Source: Firmicutes bacterium UBA4881
GTDB taxonomy: Bacteria > Bacillota > DTU065
Length of the DNA: 13,380 nt
Direction: 5' to 3'
Assembly: GCA_002399235.1 (NCBI GenBank)
Contig: DHDH01000017.1
Location: forward strand, 1-13,380
The stretch's first letter is position 1. The number at the start of each line of letters is the position of its first letter. Position numbers and translations under genes: made by a program. Below are positions 13,329 to 13,380 of the stretch, piece after piece. The notes under the pieces were generated by a model, which worked only from the letters and a program-made list of their open reading frames with translations, had not been told where the DNA came from and did no database searches.

Positions 13329-13380
13329 TGGTTGCGGGGGCCGGACTTGAACCGACAACCTTCGGGTTATGAGCCCGACG
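13329..13380 (-). tRNA. Initiator tRNA-Met (CAU), 3' part, cut by the window edge
   Basis: The minus strand reads GTCGGGCTCATAACCCGA, an anticodon stem with three consecutive G-C pairs and a CAU anticodon, which is the hallmark of bacterial initiator tRNA. Then come the variable loop, T arm (GGTTCAAGTCC) and CCCCGCA-A-CCA, with A at position 72, as expected for the C1-A72 mismatch of initiators. The CCA is encoded. The 5' half lies beyond base 13380. It is 20 bases upstream of the 5S gene on the same strand. Confidence 0.9.

Noticed and set aside
1..13380. CRISPR array, toxin-antitoxin or phage-defence cluster
   Set aside because: No regularly spaced repeats and no protein with defence-type motifs; the sigma factor's terminase-like helix-turn-helix alone does not indicate a phage.

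Overview
The window suggests a low-GC diderm (outer-membrane-bearing) member of the Firmicutes, of the broad Negativicutes / Halanaerobiia / Limnochordia-Hydrogenispora type. The evidence is a Firmicutes-like 5S rRNA, strong AGGAGG-type ribosome binding sites, U-tract terminators and a tetrahydrofolate riboswitch in front of an ECF-transporter S component. These sit beside two small secreted beta-barrel-like proteins that end in aromatic residues, which implies an outer membrane. The lineage is inferred and cannot be fixed from the sequence alone.

Layout. 1-516: 3' end of a DUF4434 (glycosidase-like) gene. 667-1590: Rob-type AraC regulator with a GyrI-like effector domain. 1652-2057: two decayed gene relics joined head to middle, a minus-strand relic of the small beta-barrel gene and a plus-strand relic of a DUF4434 gene. 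2135-3226: ECF-like sigma factor with an extra C-terminal helix-turn-helix domain. 3407-4851 (minus): MFS drug-efflux-type transporter preceded by a structured leader with a 14-codon leader peptide. 5118-5744 (minus): secreted beta-sandwich (DUF1080/LamG-like) protein. About 5830-6100: relic of a second AraC/GyrI regulator. 6219-7169 (minus): operon of two paralogous small beta-barrel proteins. 7446-9806: secreted DUF4855 protein with two discoidin-like domains. 9987-11273 (minus): sugar ABC-transporter solute-binding protein. 11616-12915: promoter, unrecognised three-way-junction RNA, THF riboswitch with terminator, and folT-like gene. 13147-13380 (minus): 5S rRNA and its terminator, preceded by the 3' part of an initiator tRNA.

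The main observation is that the first half reads as an old tandem duplication of a module (DUF4434 +, AraC +, terminator, beta-barrel -) that decayed reciprocally. Copy A kept DUF4434 and AraC and lost the barrel gene. Copy B kept the barrel gene and lost DUF4434 and AraC. The sigma / MFS / beta-sandwich block (about 2100-5800) lies between the two broken ends of copy B, so it probably arrived or was rearranged there later. The DUF4855 gene, divergent from the surviving barrel operon, occupies the place a DUF4434 gene would hold in the next repeat unit and shares short motifs with DUF4434.

Functionally, most genes fit extracellular carbohydrate handling: glycosidase-like enzymes, carbohydrate-binding domains, small outer-membrane proteins, a sugar-binding protein and an AraC regulator. 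Separate units handle folate uptake (THF riboswitch plus folT), drug efflux (MFS with an apparent translational attenuator) and rRNA/tRNA.
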